From assembly GCA_913775215.1 (NCBI GenBank), contig CAJYKO010000117.1, positions 1 through 7,587 on the forward strand: 7,587 nt of DNA, given 5' to 3'. This stretch comes from an uncultured Devosia sp. GTDB taxonomy: Bacteria > Pseudomonadota > Alphaproteobacteria > Rhizobiales > Devosiaceae. Position numbers and translations under genes: made by a program. How positions within the stretch are numbered: the stretch's first letter is position 1; each line of letters starts with the position of its first letter. Positions 1 to 5,517 of this stretch are shown here, in pieces. The notes below the pieces were generated by a model, which saw nothing but the letters and a program-made list of their open reading frames with translations, searched no databases and was not told the DNA's origin.

Positions 1-493
1 CGCGGCCTCGTTCCTTCTCACCGTCGGCTGGTTCGCCCACAGCCAGTTCGGCTGGACAACGACCGCCCACGCTTCGAGCGCCGTGCCCGACTATGTCACC
101 GCGGCCGTCGAGGCCCATCACATCACCGCCCTCCGCGCCGGCATGCAGTCCCAGCCCCAGGCCACCTCATACGATGCCGCAGAACTCCTCGCGCAGACCG
201 CGATCCGCATGCCCGCCTTGCCCGAGGGCTGGCAGGTCACCGATGTGCAGGTCTACCCCTCCCATTTCGGCCCGAGCGTCGAGCTTGCCGTCGATGCTGG
301 CCCGCTCGGCGCCGTCTCGGTGTTTGCCGCGCGCCCCGGCCAGTTCCTCGTCGCGCGTCCTTCCACGCGCCATGTCGATGATACCACCACCGCCTATTGG
401 CAGTTCGGCGACATCGCCTATGCCCTCGTTTCCAGCGCTCGTCCGCAGGACGTCGCGGAAGCGGCCGGTTCCCTTTTCGATTCCCTTTACTGA
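1..493 (+). CDS. Anti-sigma-factor-like membrane protein, C-terminal part (5' end outside window)
   Basis: The open frame enters from the left edge (first full codon at base 2) and gives 163 residues ending in ...SLFDSLY. Visible residues 1-12 (AASFLLTVGWFA) look like the end of a transmembrane helix. The rest would be a periplasmic domain, with a stretch reading PALPEGWQVTDVQVYP, then GPSVELAVDAGPLG and AYWQFGDIAYALV. This pattern matches, from memory, the extracytoplasmic part of rhizobial anti-ECF sigma factors of the RsiW-like type, which hold a sigma factor at the inner membrane. The N-terminal zinc-binding anti-sigma domain, which would settle the call, lies outside the window, and the partner sigma gene is expected just upstream. 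ATG and GTG codons inside the frame (for example GTG at 83) are not believed to be the start because the helix lies before them. The Bax inhibitor gene follows after 13 bases, so co-transcription is likely. Confidence 0.62.
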   Translation, partial: AASFLLTVGWFAHSQFGWTTTAHASSAVPDYVTAAVEAHHITALRAGMQSQPQATSYDAAELLAQTAIRMPALPEGWQVTDVQVYPSHFGPSVELAVDAGPLGAVSVFAARPGQFLVARPSTRHVDDTTTAYWQFGDIAYALVSSARPQDVAEAAGSLFDSLY

Positions 494-506
494 CGGAGAC
501 TAAGCC

Positions 507-1229
507 ATGGCTTCCCAGCCGCAATTCCGCTGGAACAATCCAGCCTCGACCATGTCGGGCGCCGCCTTCGATGAAGGTCTGCGTGGTCACATGCTGCGCG
601 TCTATAATTTTATGGGCATCGGCCTCGTCATCACCGGCCTCGTCGCCTATTTCGTCGGCACGACGCCGGCGATCTACGTGCCGATCTTCTCCTCACCCCT
701 CCAGTGGGTGGTGATGTTTGCCCCGCTCGCCTTCGTGCTGTTCTTCTCGTTCAAGATCAATTCGATCTCGGCCGCCGCTGCCCAGACCATGTTCTGGGCT
801 TTCTGCGCCATCATGGGCCTGTCCATGGCCTCGATCTTCCTGGTCTTTACCGGTGCCAGCATCGCCCGCACCTTCTTCATCGCCGCCGCCATGTTCGGCG
901 TGATGAGCCTTTACGGCTATACGACCAAGACCGACCTCACCAAATTCGGCTCGTTCCTGATCATGGGCCTGATCGGCGTCGTCATCGCCTCGATCGTCAA
1001 TATTCTCCTCGGCTCGAGCATGATCCAGTTCGTGGTCTCGATCGTCGGCATCATCGTCTTCCTCGGCCTTACCGCTTGGGACACCCAGACGATCAAGGAA
1101 CAATATGCCGAAAACAACGGCGCCGAAGGCAATCAGAAGCTCGCCGTCATGGGGGCACTCTCGCTCTATCTCAGCTTCATCAATCTCTTCCAGCTCCTGC
1201 TCAGCCTCACGGGCCAGCAGGACGAATAG
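507..1229 (+). CDS. Bax inhibitor-1/YccA family membrane protein
   Basis: This 240-residue protein has the size and layout of the Bax inhibitor-1 (TMBIM/UPF0005) family. A polar N-terminus of about 30 residues is followed by seven hydrophobic segments near residues 33-51, 67-84, 89-113, 117-137, 147-168, 172-191 and 214-234. The family signature GLTAWDTQ lies at 187-194; the Asp at 192 matches the position of conserved pore-region acidic residues in bacterial homologues such as BsYetJ, a pH-sensitive calcium leak. Bacterial members are inner-membrane proteins; YccA in E. coli interacts with FtsH, but a precise role in this group is not known to me. The start is well supported: GGAG at 495-498 lies eight bases before the ATG. 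The gene follows the anti-sigma-like gene by 13 bases and ends before a hairpin terminator, so the two probably form the end of one transcript. Confidence 0.93.
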   Translation: MASQPQFRWNNPASTMSGAAFDEGLRGHMLRVYNFMGIGLVITGLVAYFVGTTPAIYVPIFSSPLQWVVMFAPLAFVLFFSFKINSISAAAAQTMFWAFCAIMGLSMASIFLVFTGASIARTFFIAAAMFGVMSLYGYTTKTDLTKFGSFLIMGLIGVVIASIVNILLGSSMIQFVVSIVGIIVFLGLTAWDTQTIKEQYAENNGAEGNQKLAVMGALSLYLSFINLFQLLLSLTGQQDE

Positions 1230-1235
1230 CGCATT

Positions 1236-1266
1236 TGGGGGAGGGCGCCGCTCTCCCCCACCCTTT
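1236..1266 (+). terminator. Hairpin terminator after the Bax inhibitor-1 gene
   Basis: Bases 1236-1246 pair with 1250-1260 (TGGGGGAG against CTCCCCCA, extended by three more pairs including one G-U), giving an 11-bp stem with a GCC loop. CCCTTTCT follows, a short and imperfect T tract. It begins seven bases after the stop codon of the plus-strand gene and ends where the converging minus-strand gene stops. On the minus strand there is no T tract, so it would mainly serve the plus strand. Confidence 0.6.
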
Positions 1267-2019
1267 CTACGCCGTCAGCGCATCGGCCTGCGACCAATTA
1301 TAGACGCAGCGATCAAGCCCGATGGCGATCTCGAGTACCTTGACCGGCACCTCTCGCGTCCCGGCCTTGCCGTTGACCGTCACGACACTCGGAAAATCCG
1401 TTCGCCGTGAGATCGAGGCGACTTCCATCCATTTGTCGCTATTGTCCACCTCGACATCCATAGTCACCTCCGAATAGGCCGGCAGCCTGTCCGAAGGCAC
1501 GATCCGCGTCGGCAATCGCGTCACCGCCGCCAGCATGTGGCGGACCGGTTCGAGAATGGCGGCGTGATAGTCGTTGGCCGTATCAGCGGCATAGGCGCAT
1601 TGGAATTCCATCTGCCAGAACTCCTTGAGCCGCATATGCTTTGTCGCCTGGTCCTGTTCCCGCCTGAACGATTTGCCCGCCTGCCAGACGCAAAGCGGCA
1701 GACGCACCTTGGCGTGCGAGGCGAGCAGGTGGCTTATATAGATATAGGTCGATGGCGTCGTTTCCGGTCGCATCACCAGGTCATGGTCGTGATCGCCGAG
1801 CCGCTGCTGCACGAAAACGTCTTGTTCCGTATAGGCATCGGAGATCAAGGCGCGCGGCACCAGCAGCGGGGCTTCAACACGCCTGATGTCCCAGGCTGGA
1901 TTGGTCGCCTTGAGTGCTGAGGATATTTCGGCGGCAAGGTGGGTGATGGCGCTCTCGCGCACGCGGATGTCGCGCTCGGTCCAGTGAACGAGCCCATTGG
2001 CTTCATAAAGGGAAAGCAT
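1267..2019 (-). CDS. Class II aminoacyl-tRNA synthetase-like protein (GlyRS-type catalytic core, no anticodon domain)
   Basis: This 250-residue protein carries the class II synthetase catalytic signatures in order: RPETTPS at 84-90, the motif 2 loop with SFRRE at 117-121 followed by RLKEFWQMEFQ at 130-140, and motif 3 as EIAIGLDR at 230-237. The RPET block, the FRxE...EFxQMEF spacing and the E-x-x-x-GLxR ending resemble homodimeric glycyl-tRNA synthetase more than other class II enzymes. The protein stops 13 residues after motif 3, so there is no anticodon-binding domain; free-standing GlyRS enzymes are much longer. It could activate an amino acid and pass it to something other than a normal tRNA, or act in another way; the substrate cannot be read from sequence. 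Motif 2 and 3 arginines are present, so ATP binding is plausible. ATG at 2019 is preceded by GAGAG five bases upstream, and an in-frame TAA lies 42 bases before it. It converges with the Bax inhibitor gene. Confidence 0.8.
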   Translation of the reverse strand: MLSLYEANGLVHWTERDIRVRESAITHLAAEISSALKATNPAWDIRRVEAPLLVPRALISDAYTEQDVFVQQRLGDHDHDLVMRPETTPSTYIYISHLLASHAKVRLPLCVWQAGKSFRREQDQATKHMRLKEFWQMEFQCAYAADTANDYHAAILEPVRHMLAAVTRLPTRIVPSDRLPAYSEVTMDVEVDNSDKWMEVASISRRTDFPSVVTVNGKAGTREVPVKVLEIAIGLDRCVYNWSQADALTA

Positions 2020-2050
2020 TTTGCTCTCTGCTTCGAGGTCAGGGATTGGG

Positions 2051-2096
2051 TTGGGGCTTTACGTCTCCGGCAGGCGGACGACGGCAAAAGCCCAAG
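2051..2096 (-). promoter_or_regulatory. Structured leader stem upstream of the synthetase-like gene
   Basis: Bases 2054-2060 (GGGCTTT) pair with 2087-2093 (AAAGCCC). Inside, 2062-2069 pairs with 2075-2083 apart from one bulged C at 2079, closing a five-base loop (2070-2074). Two further A-T pairs can form outside if G2053 bulges. This gives about 15-17 pairs in a single arm that would be transcribed in the leader 32-77 bases before the ATG at 2019. Neither strand has a T tract after it, so it does not look like a simple terminator. It matches no riboswitch or T-box that I know; a regulatory role is inferred only from its strength and place. Confidence 0.4.
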
Positions 2097-2174
2097 TCCC
2101 GCCTCTAGCCGAAGACGCCCATACCTCGACGACCGGCGCCACCATTGCGGGTGGCCGGGGCGGTAAGAGCGGCA

Positions 2175-2194
2175 ATGTTCGCGATCTGGAACAT
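2175..2194. promoter_or_regulatory. Perfect dyad ATGTTC-N8-GAACAT, possible operator
   Basis: ATGTTC at 2175-2180 is the exact reverse complement of GAACAT at 2189-2194, with an eight-base spacer. The size and symmetry fit a dimeric helix-turn-helix regulator site. It does not match the alphaproteobacterial LexA box, which is a GTTC-N7-GTTC direct repeat. It could serve either divergent gene; the regulator is unknown. Confidence 0.35.
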
Positions 2195-2221
2195 CCTATG
2201 ACGCTAGCGCAGTCCTATGAC
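2194..2221. repeat. Two 9-base direct repeats, TCCTATGAC, 19 bases apart
   Basis: TCCTATGAC occurs at 2194-2202 and again at 2213-2221, a centre spacing of 19 bases or nearly two helical turns. The first copy shares its T with the end of the ATGTTC/GAACAT dyad. Tandem sites on one helix face are typical of activators and response regulators, but the arrangement is too short to exclude chance. They sit 72 bases before the DUF1206 start. Confidence 0.35.
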
Positions 2222-2292
2222 AGCGGCAAGACGGTGCATGCGGAACCCGTCTGGCCAATCGTCGTTTGCCCCTCAACTGAAGGGCTTAGTCC

Positions 2293-3111
2293 ATGCGCAA
2301 TAAATTCGAGACATTGGCCCGCGGCGGTTATGCCGCGCGCGGCCTCGTCTATGTCCTCCTTGGCGGCCTCGCCTTCATGTCGGCCTTGAACGGTGGTGGC
2401 AACACGGAAGACTCGTCCGGTGCTCTGTCGCATGTCCTTCAGGTGCCCTTTGGGCGCATTCTCCTTGCCCTGATTGCCATCGGCCTTATTGGCCACATTG
2501 CCTGGCGGCTCGCCCAAGGCCTGCTCGATGCCGACAATGTCGGAACAGACGGCAAGGGACTTGTCGGCCGCGTCGGCTCGCTGATCAGCGCCGGCGCCAA
2601 TGTCTTCCTGGCCCTGACCGCGGCGCGCATGGCGCTGGGGCAGGGTGGTGGTGGCGGGAGCGGTGGAGGCGGGGAATCCGAAGCCTCGGCCTGGCTGCTC
2701 CAGCAGCCCTTCGGCCCGTTCCTGCTTGGCCTCGTCGCCATCGGCGTGATCGGTGCGGGTCTTGCCCAGATTTTTAAGGGCGTCAGCCGCAAATACCGCG
2801 ATCGCCTCGATCTTCCCAAGTCCCCAAAAATGCTGGATTTTGCCTGCTTCTTCGGTCTTGTCGCACGTGGTGGCTTGCTGGCGATTGTCGGCGGTTTCGT
2901 TGCCTATGCTGCGCTCACGGTATCGCCGGAGCAGGCCGGCGGGATTTCCGACGCACTCGATTATGTGCACGCCATGCCATTCGGTCGCTGGCTTTATGGC
3001 ATCGCTGCTCTTGGCCTCGTCGCCTTTGGCTGCTATTCCATCATCCAGGCGGTTTACCGTCACATGAATGCGCCAAGCCTTGCTGATGTGCGGCAGGCGC
3101 TCCCCGGCTAG
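2293..3111 (+). CDS. DUF1206 domain-containing six-helix membrane protein
   Basis: The 272-residue protein is built of three tandem copies of the DUF1206 unit, each a pair of membrane helices. The second helix of each unit opens with PFG: PFGRILLALIAIGL at 52-65, PFGPFLLGLVAIGV at 139-152 and PFGRWLYGIAALGL at 229-242, a spacing of 87 and 90 residues. The first helix of each unit carries small, Gly/Ala-rich sequence (GGYAARGLVYVLLGG at 11-25; ARGGLLAIVGG at 191-201). Between the helices of unit two is a low-complexity Gly/Ser linker (117-127). The family is of unknown function; the protein would sit in the inner membrane. GAAGGG at 2279-2284 lies eight bases before the ATG, a good ribosome binding site. 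It diverges from the synthetase-like gene and is followed, after 127 bases, by rpsU. Confidence 0.92.
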   Translation: MRNKFETLARGGYAARGLVYVLLGGLAFMSALNGGGNTEDSSGALSHVLQVPFGRILLALIAIGLIGHIAWRLAQGLLDADNVGTDGKGLVGRVGSLISAGANVFLALTAARMALGQGGGGGSGGGGESEASAWLLQQPFGPFLLGLVAIGVIGAGLAQIFKGVSRKYRDRLDLPKSPKMLDFACFFGLVARGGLLAIVGGFVAYAALTVSPEQAGGISDALDYVHAMPFGRWLYGIAALGLVAFGCYSIIQAVYRHMNAPSLADVRQALPG

Positions 3112-3238
3112 ATGTTCCCGTACATTTCCCCGTTTCTGGGATAGATCGAGAAGATCGAGCCCTATTCACATGCTCCAGGCAGTCAATTGTCTGCTTCCGT
3201 CGGCCTTTGGGCTGGCGCAGTCAAAGTTAGGATATTTT

Positions 3239-3469
3239 TTGCAGGTTCAGGTCCGCGACAACAACGTCGAACAAGCCCTCCGCGTCCTCAAGAAGCGCCT
3301 CCAGCGCGAGGGCGTCTTCCGTGAGATGAAGCTCCGCAAGTATTTCGAAAAACCCTCCGAAGAACGCGTCCGCAAAAAGGGCGAAGCTGTCCGCCGCGCG
3401 CGCAAGAACGCCCGCAAGCAGGCTATCCGGGAAGGCCTGATCGCCGCGCCAAAGCGCCCGGCGCGTTGA
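3239..3469 (+). CDS. rpsU: 30S ribosomal protein bS21, TTG start
   Basis: The product is a 76-residue basic protein with the bS21 pattern: xQVxVRDNNVEQALRVLKK at the start, then QREGVFREMKLRKYFEKPSE at 22-41 and a Lys/Arg-rich tail. bS21 sits on the 30S platform near the anti-Shine-Dalgarno end of 16S rRNA. The frame is open back to 3068, but homologues start with M-Q-V at exactly the position where this gene has TTG (3239-3241), and TAGGA at 3228-3232 lies six bases before it. No ATG, and no other start with a comparable ribosome binding site, falls at that place; the nearest upstream ATG (3170) would add 23 residues unlike bS21. I therefore choose TTG. Rhizobia often carry two rpsU copies, so this may be one of a pair. 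It converges with lysK. Confidence 0.9.
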   Translation: MQVQVRDNNVEQALRVLKKRLQREGVFREMKLRKYFEKPSEERVRKKGEAVRRARKNARKQAIREGLIAAPKRPAR

Positions 3470-3585
3470 GCCTCGAGCCTTCTGGGTATCCGCAGCCAGT
3501 GGAAGGCCGGCTGCTGCGCAAGCAGATTGCGGAGAAGAATGTGAGCACATCGGGCGTGTCGCTTTGCGATGTGCCCTACTTCTAA
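3466..3585 (+). CDS. Possible 39-codon ORF overlapping the rpsU stop
   Basis: A TTG at 3466 overlaps the rpsU stop (TTGA) and opens a frame of 39 codons to TAA at 3583-3585; a GTG at 3499 is an alternative start. The peptide ends in ...NVSTSGVSLCDVPYF. About three quarters of its codons (29 of 39) end in G or C, as in the real genes around it. I do not recognise the peptide, and no strong ribosome binding site is present, so it would have to be coupled to rpsU translation. It may equally be a decayed gene end or chance. An 8-bp inverted repeat, GCACATCG/CGATGTGC (3545-3552 and 3567-3574), lies within it. Confidence 0.22.
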   Translation: MSLEPSGYPQPVEGRLLRKQIAEKNVSTSGVSLCDVPYF

Positions 3586-3628
3586 CTCTTGGCGGAGCCG
3601 CGCGCGGTCATCCTTTTGATAGGCGAGC

Positions 3629-3668
3629 GTTGGGGCAGGCATTCAAGCATGGCACGAGCAGCCCCAAC
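3629..3668. terminator. Inverted repeat GTTGGGGC/GCCCCAAC between converging genes
   Basis: GTTGGGGC at 3629-3636 is the exact reverse complement of GCCCCAAC at 3661-3668, with a 24-base spacer. It lies tail to tail between rpsU and lysK. The large loop makes it a weak hairpin, and its right arm shares two bases with the next, stronger stem, so only one of the two can be fully formed at a time. Confidence 0.35.
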
Positions 3669-3699
3669 CTTTGCGCCATCCCCAGGATGCCGCAAAGGT
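3667..3699. terminator. Strong 15-base stem, likely bidirectional transcription end
   Basis: Bases 3667-3681 pair with 3685-3699 at 14 of 15 positions (one C-C mismatch, 3676/3690), with a CCA loop. The arms read ACCTTTGCG-C-CATCC and GGATG-C-CGCAAAGGT. It sits 29 bases after the lysK stop on the minus strand and about 200 bases after rpsU. There is no T tract on either side, so it may be a Rho-linked stop, an RNA 3'-end stabiliser or a repeat unit rather than a classic intrinsic terminator. Confidence 0.5.
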
Positions 3700-3711
3700 C
3701 ATCTCCCTCGC

Positions 3712-3727
3712 ACTGAGGACCCTCAGT
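3712..3727. terminator. Short hairpin touching the lysK stop
   Basis: ACTGAGG (3712-3718) and CCTCAGT (3721-3727) form a 7-base dyad around AC. TTAGTTTA follows on the plus strand, which could act as a weak terminator for plus-strand transcripts. It abuts the TAA of lysK (3728-3730), so on the minus strand it lies right after the stop. Confidence 0.35.
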
Positions 3728-5371
3728 TTAGTTTACCAGTTCGCCAGCAAGCGCCTTATCGATGAGCTTGCGGGTATTCTCGATCCCGTAAAGCGCCGCA
3801 AAAGATCCGAATCGCGGGCCGCGTTCCTGGCCGATCAGTACCTGATAGAGCATCTGAAAAAATTCGCCGGAGACGCCGGGACCGCCCGTTGGGCTCTTCT
3901 TGGTATGGTCCTGATAGCGTTCGACCGTACGCGCAACATCGAGCGCAGCATTCTGGATGTCTTCGTTGCTGGCGTCGGCAGGAAGTGCGGCAAATGCTGA
4001 TGACACGGCCTCGAGCGCGGCGCGTTCGACCTCGTCCGGCGCCCGATAGGACTTTTCCACGAAATCGCGGAAGTAGCGCATGGCATAGCCGACCAGCGCA
4101 TCGAGATGCGGATGAGTCTTGGCCGAGATCCCCGGCGCATAGGCCGAGATGTAGCCCCACATGACTTCCGGGGTTTCCGGGTTCGACGCTGTTGCGAGGT
4201 TGAGCAGCAGCGCGAAGGTGATCGGCATGTCGAGCGTCGGCACATTACCGTAGTGGACATGGAAGGCCGGGTTTTCGAGCCGGGCTGCAGCTTCCTGCTT
4301 TTCGTAGGAAGTGACATGGGCGAAATATTCGTCAACTGCACGCGGAATGACGTCGAAATGGAGGCGCTTGGCGACACGCGGCTTCTGGAACATATAGAGC
4401 CCGAGGCTCTCCGTCGGCGCATAGGTCAGCCATTCGTCGATCGTCAGGCCATTGCCTTTCGACTTCGAAATCTTTTGACCTTCGGCATCCAAAAACAATT
4501 CGTAGACATAGTGCTCGGGCGGGGTGCCGCCGAGAATCGCGCAGATCTTGTCGTAGATGTGCTGATTGGTCTGGTGGTCCTTGCCGAACATTTCGAAGTC
4601 GACGCCGAGTGCCGCCCAGCGCATGCCGAAATCCGGCTTCCACTGCAGCTTGACGTGCCCGCCGGTGACCGGGACCGTGGTATCGCGGCCGTCTTCGTCC
4701 TCAAAGGTGACGGTGCCGTCCTTGGCGTTGACCTCCTTCATCGGCACGTAGAGGACGCGGCCGGAAATCGGTGAGATCGGCAGGAAGGGCGAGTAGGTCG
4801 CCTGACGCTCGGCGCCAAGCGTCGGCAGCATCACATCCATGATGGCCTGATAGCGCTCGGCCGCGAGGCGAAGGACCGGATCGAAACGGCCCGACCGGTA
4901 ATAGTCGGTCGCGCTCGCAAACTCGTAATCGAACCCAAAGGTATCGAGGAAGCGACGCAGCATGGCGTTGTTGTGGTGGCCAAAGCTCTCGTATTCATTG
5001 GTCCACGTGTCCGGCACGGAGGTCAGCGGCTTTTGCAGATGCGGCTCCATTGCCTCCTTCGAAGGCACGGTGTCCGGAATCTTGCGCATGCCGTCGAGAT
5101 CGTCCGAGAAGCAAAGAAGCCGGGTCGGAATCTGATCGCGCGTCAACAGGCGAAATGCCGTACGCACCATGGTAGTGCGCGCAACTTCGCCGAAAGTGCC
5201 GATATGGGGAAGGCCCGAGGGACCATAGCCGGTTTCGAAGAGGGCTTCGCCCTTGCCCGACTTTTCGAGCCGTTTGACGATCTTGCGTGCTTCTTCAAAC
5301 GGCCAGGCGCGGGCGGTCTGCGCGGGCTCGAAAAAGGACGGATCAAGTTCAGGCAAAGCGGCTGAAGACAC
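3728..5371 (-). CDS. lysK: Lysyl-tRNA synthetase, class I
   Basis: This full-length class I LysRS charges tRNA-Lys with lysine in the cytoplasm. From the GTG start at 5371 it has 547 residues. The class I nucleotide-binding signatures are present: HIGT at 56-59 within GYGPSGLPHIGTFGE, and KISKSKGNG at 300-308. WKPDFGMRWAALGVDFEMFGKDH (near 245-266) is a further block typical of the family; the C-terminal third is the helical anticodon-binding part. Class I LysRS is normal in Alphaproteobacteria, archaea and spirochaetes, so it is not by itself a sign of transfer. A longer frame starts at an ATG (5425), but that adds 18 residues of non-family sequence and its GAGGGA sits directly against the ATG. 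The GTG has GGAAAGG about ten bases upstream and gives the usual length, so I prefer it. The gene diverges from the TerB gene. Confidence 0.95.
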   Translation of the reverse strand: MSSAALPELDPSFFEPAQTARAWPFEEARKIVKRLEKSGKGEALFETGYGPSGLPHIGTFGEVARTTMVRTAFRLLTRDQIPTRLLCFSDDLDGMRKIPDTVPSKEAMEPHLQKPLTSVPDTWTNEYESFGHHNNAMLRRFLDTFGFDYEFASATDYYRSGRFDPVLRLAAERYQAIMDVMLPTLGAERQATYSPFLPISPISGRVLYVPMKEVNAKDGTVTFEDEDGRDTTVPVTGGHVKLQWKPDFGMRWAALGVDFEMFGKDHQTNQHIYDKICAILGGTPPEHYVYELFLDAEGQKISKSKGNGLTIDEWLTYAPTESLGLYMFQKPRVAKRLHFDVIPRAVDEYFAHVTSYEKQEAAARLENPAFHVHYGNVPTLDMPITFALLLNLATASNPETPEVMWGYISAYAPGISAKTHPHLDALVGYAMRYFRDFVEKSYRAPDEVERAALEAVSSAFAALPADASNEDIQNAALDVARTVERYQDHTKKSPTGGPGVSGEFFQMLYQVLIGQERGPRFGSFAALYGIENTRKLIDKALAGELVN

Positions 5372-5434
5372 AGGCTGGGGGCCTTTCCAGGAATAGAAAA
5401 ACAGGCAAGGCTTGCGGTGTCGCATTCCCTCGCT

Positions 5435-5444
5435 TTGACGTCAA
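5435..5444. promoter_or_regulatory. Palindrome TTGACGTCAA between lysK and the TerB gene
   Basis: A perfect 10-base palindrome in the 146-base divergent gap places TTGACG, a good sigma-70 -35 match, on both strands. However, no recognisable -10 hexamer lies 16-18 bases downstream on either strand. It could be a shared -35 element with poor -10 boxes or a regulator site. Confidence 0.3.
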
Positions 5445-5517
5445 TGTCGCAGGTGGTTGCGAAAGCGCTGGCGGAGACCTAGTTCTTGAGCCAGTTTATT
5501 CAGTGCCGGAACGCGCC

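Larger units (their letters stand above)
2020..2292. other. Divergent intergenic region rich in dyads
   Basis: This 273-base gap separates the synthetase-like gene (minus) from the DUF1206 gene (plus), so promoters for both should lie here. I see no convincing sigma-70 consensus pair on either strand. It holds a long bulged stem next to the synthetase-like start, an imperfect hairpin at 2133-2158 (CCGG-CG-CCACC against GGTGG-CCGG), a 6-8-6 dyad and two 9-base direct repeats. A 28-codon minus-strand ORF (2145-2059) ends within the stem, but it has no ribosome binding site and may be chance. Confidence 0.6.

Noticed and set aside
693..1303. Long frames on both strands across the Bax inhibitor gene (693-1103 minus, 704-1303 plus)
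   Set aside because: Compositions rich in His/Arg/Asp typical of shifted frames; the true frame has seven membrane helices and a good ribosome binding site.
2059..2145. 28-codon minus-strand ORF as a leader peptide for the synthetase-like gene
   Set aside because: No ribosome binding site before its ATG, no run of a single amino acid codon as in attenuation leaders. Kept only as a note in the intergenic entry.
3068..3238. Upstream extension of rpsU to ATG 3068 or ATG 3170
   Set aside because: The added residues are unlike bS21, and 3068 overlaps the DUF1206 gene; the family start coincides with TTG 3239 and its TAGGA.
3247..3642. 131-codon minus-strand frame covering rpsU and the gap after it
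   Set aside because: It is antisense to a clear ribosomal protein gene and has no recognisable domain; the part beyond rpsU contains dyads and may simply lack stops.
4106..4774. 222-codon plus-strand open frame opposite lysK
   Set aside because: It lies wholly antisense to a clear class I LysRS with intact motifs; long antisense frames are common in GC-rich DNA. No domain pattern seen.
3728..5371. Class I LysRS as evidence of transfer from archaea
   Set aside because: This enzyme type is the usual vertical form in Alphaproteobacteria, so it is not anomalous here.
5372..5425. Longer lysK start at ATG 5425
   Set aside because: The 18 extra residues are not family-like and the purine-rich GAGGGA is directly against the ATG, too close to work well; GTG 5371 has GGAAAGG at proper spacing.
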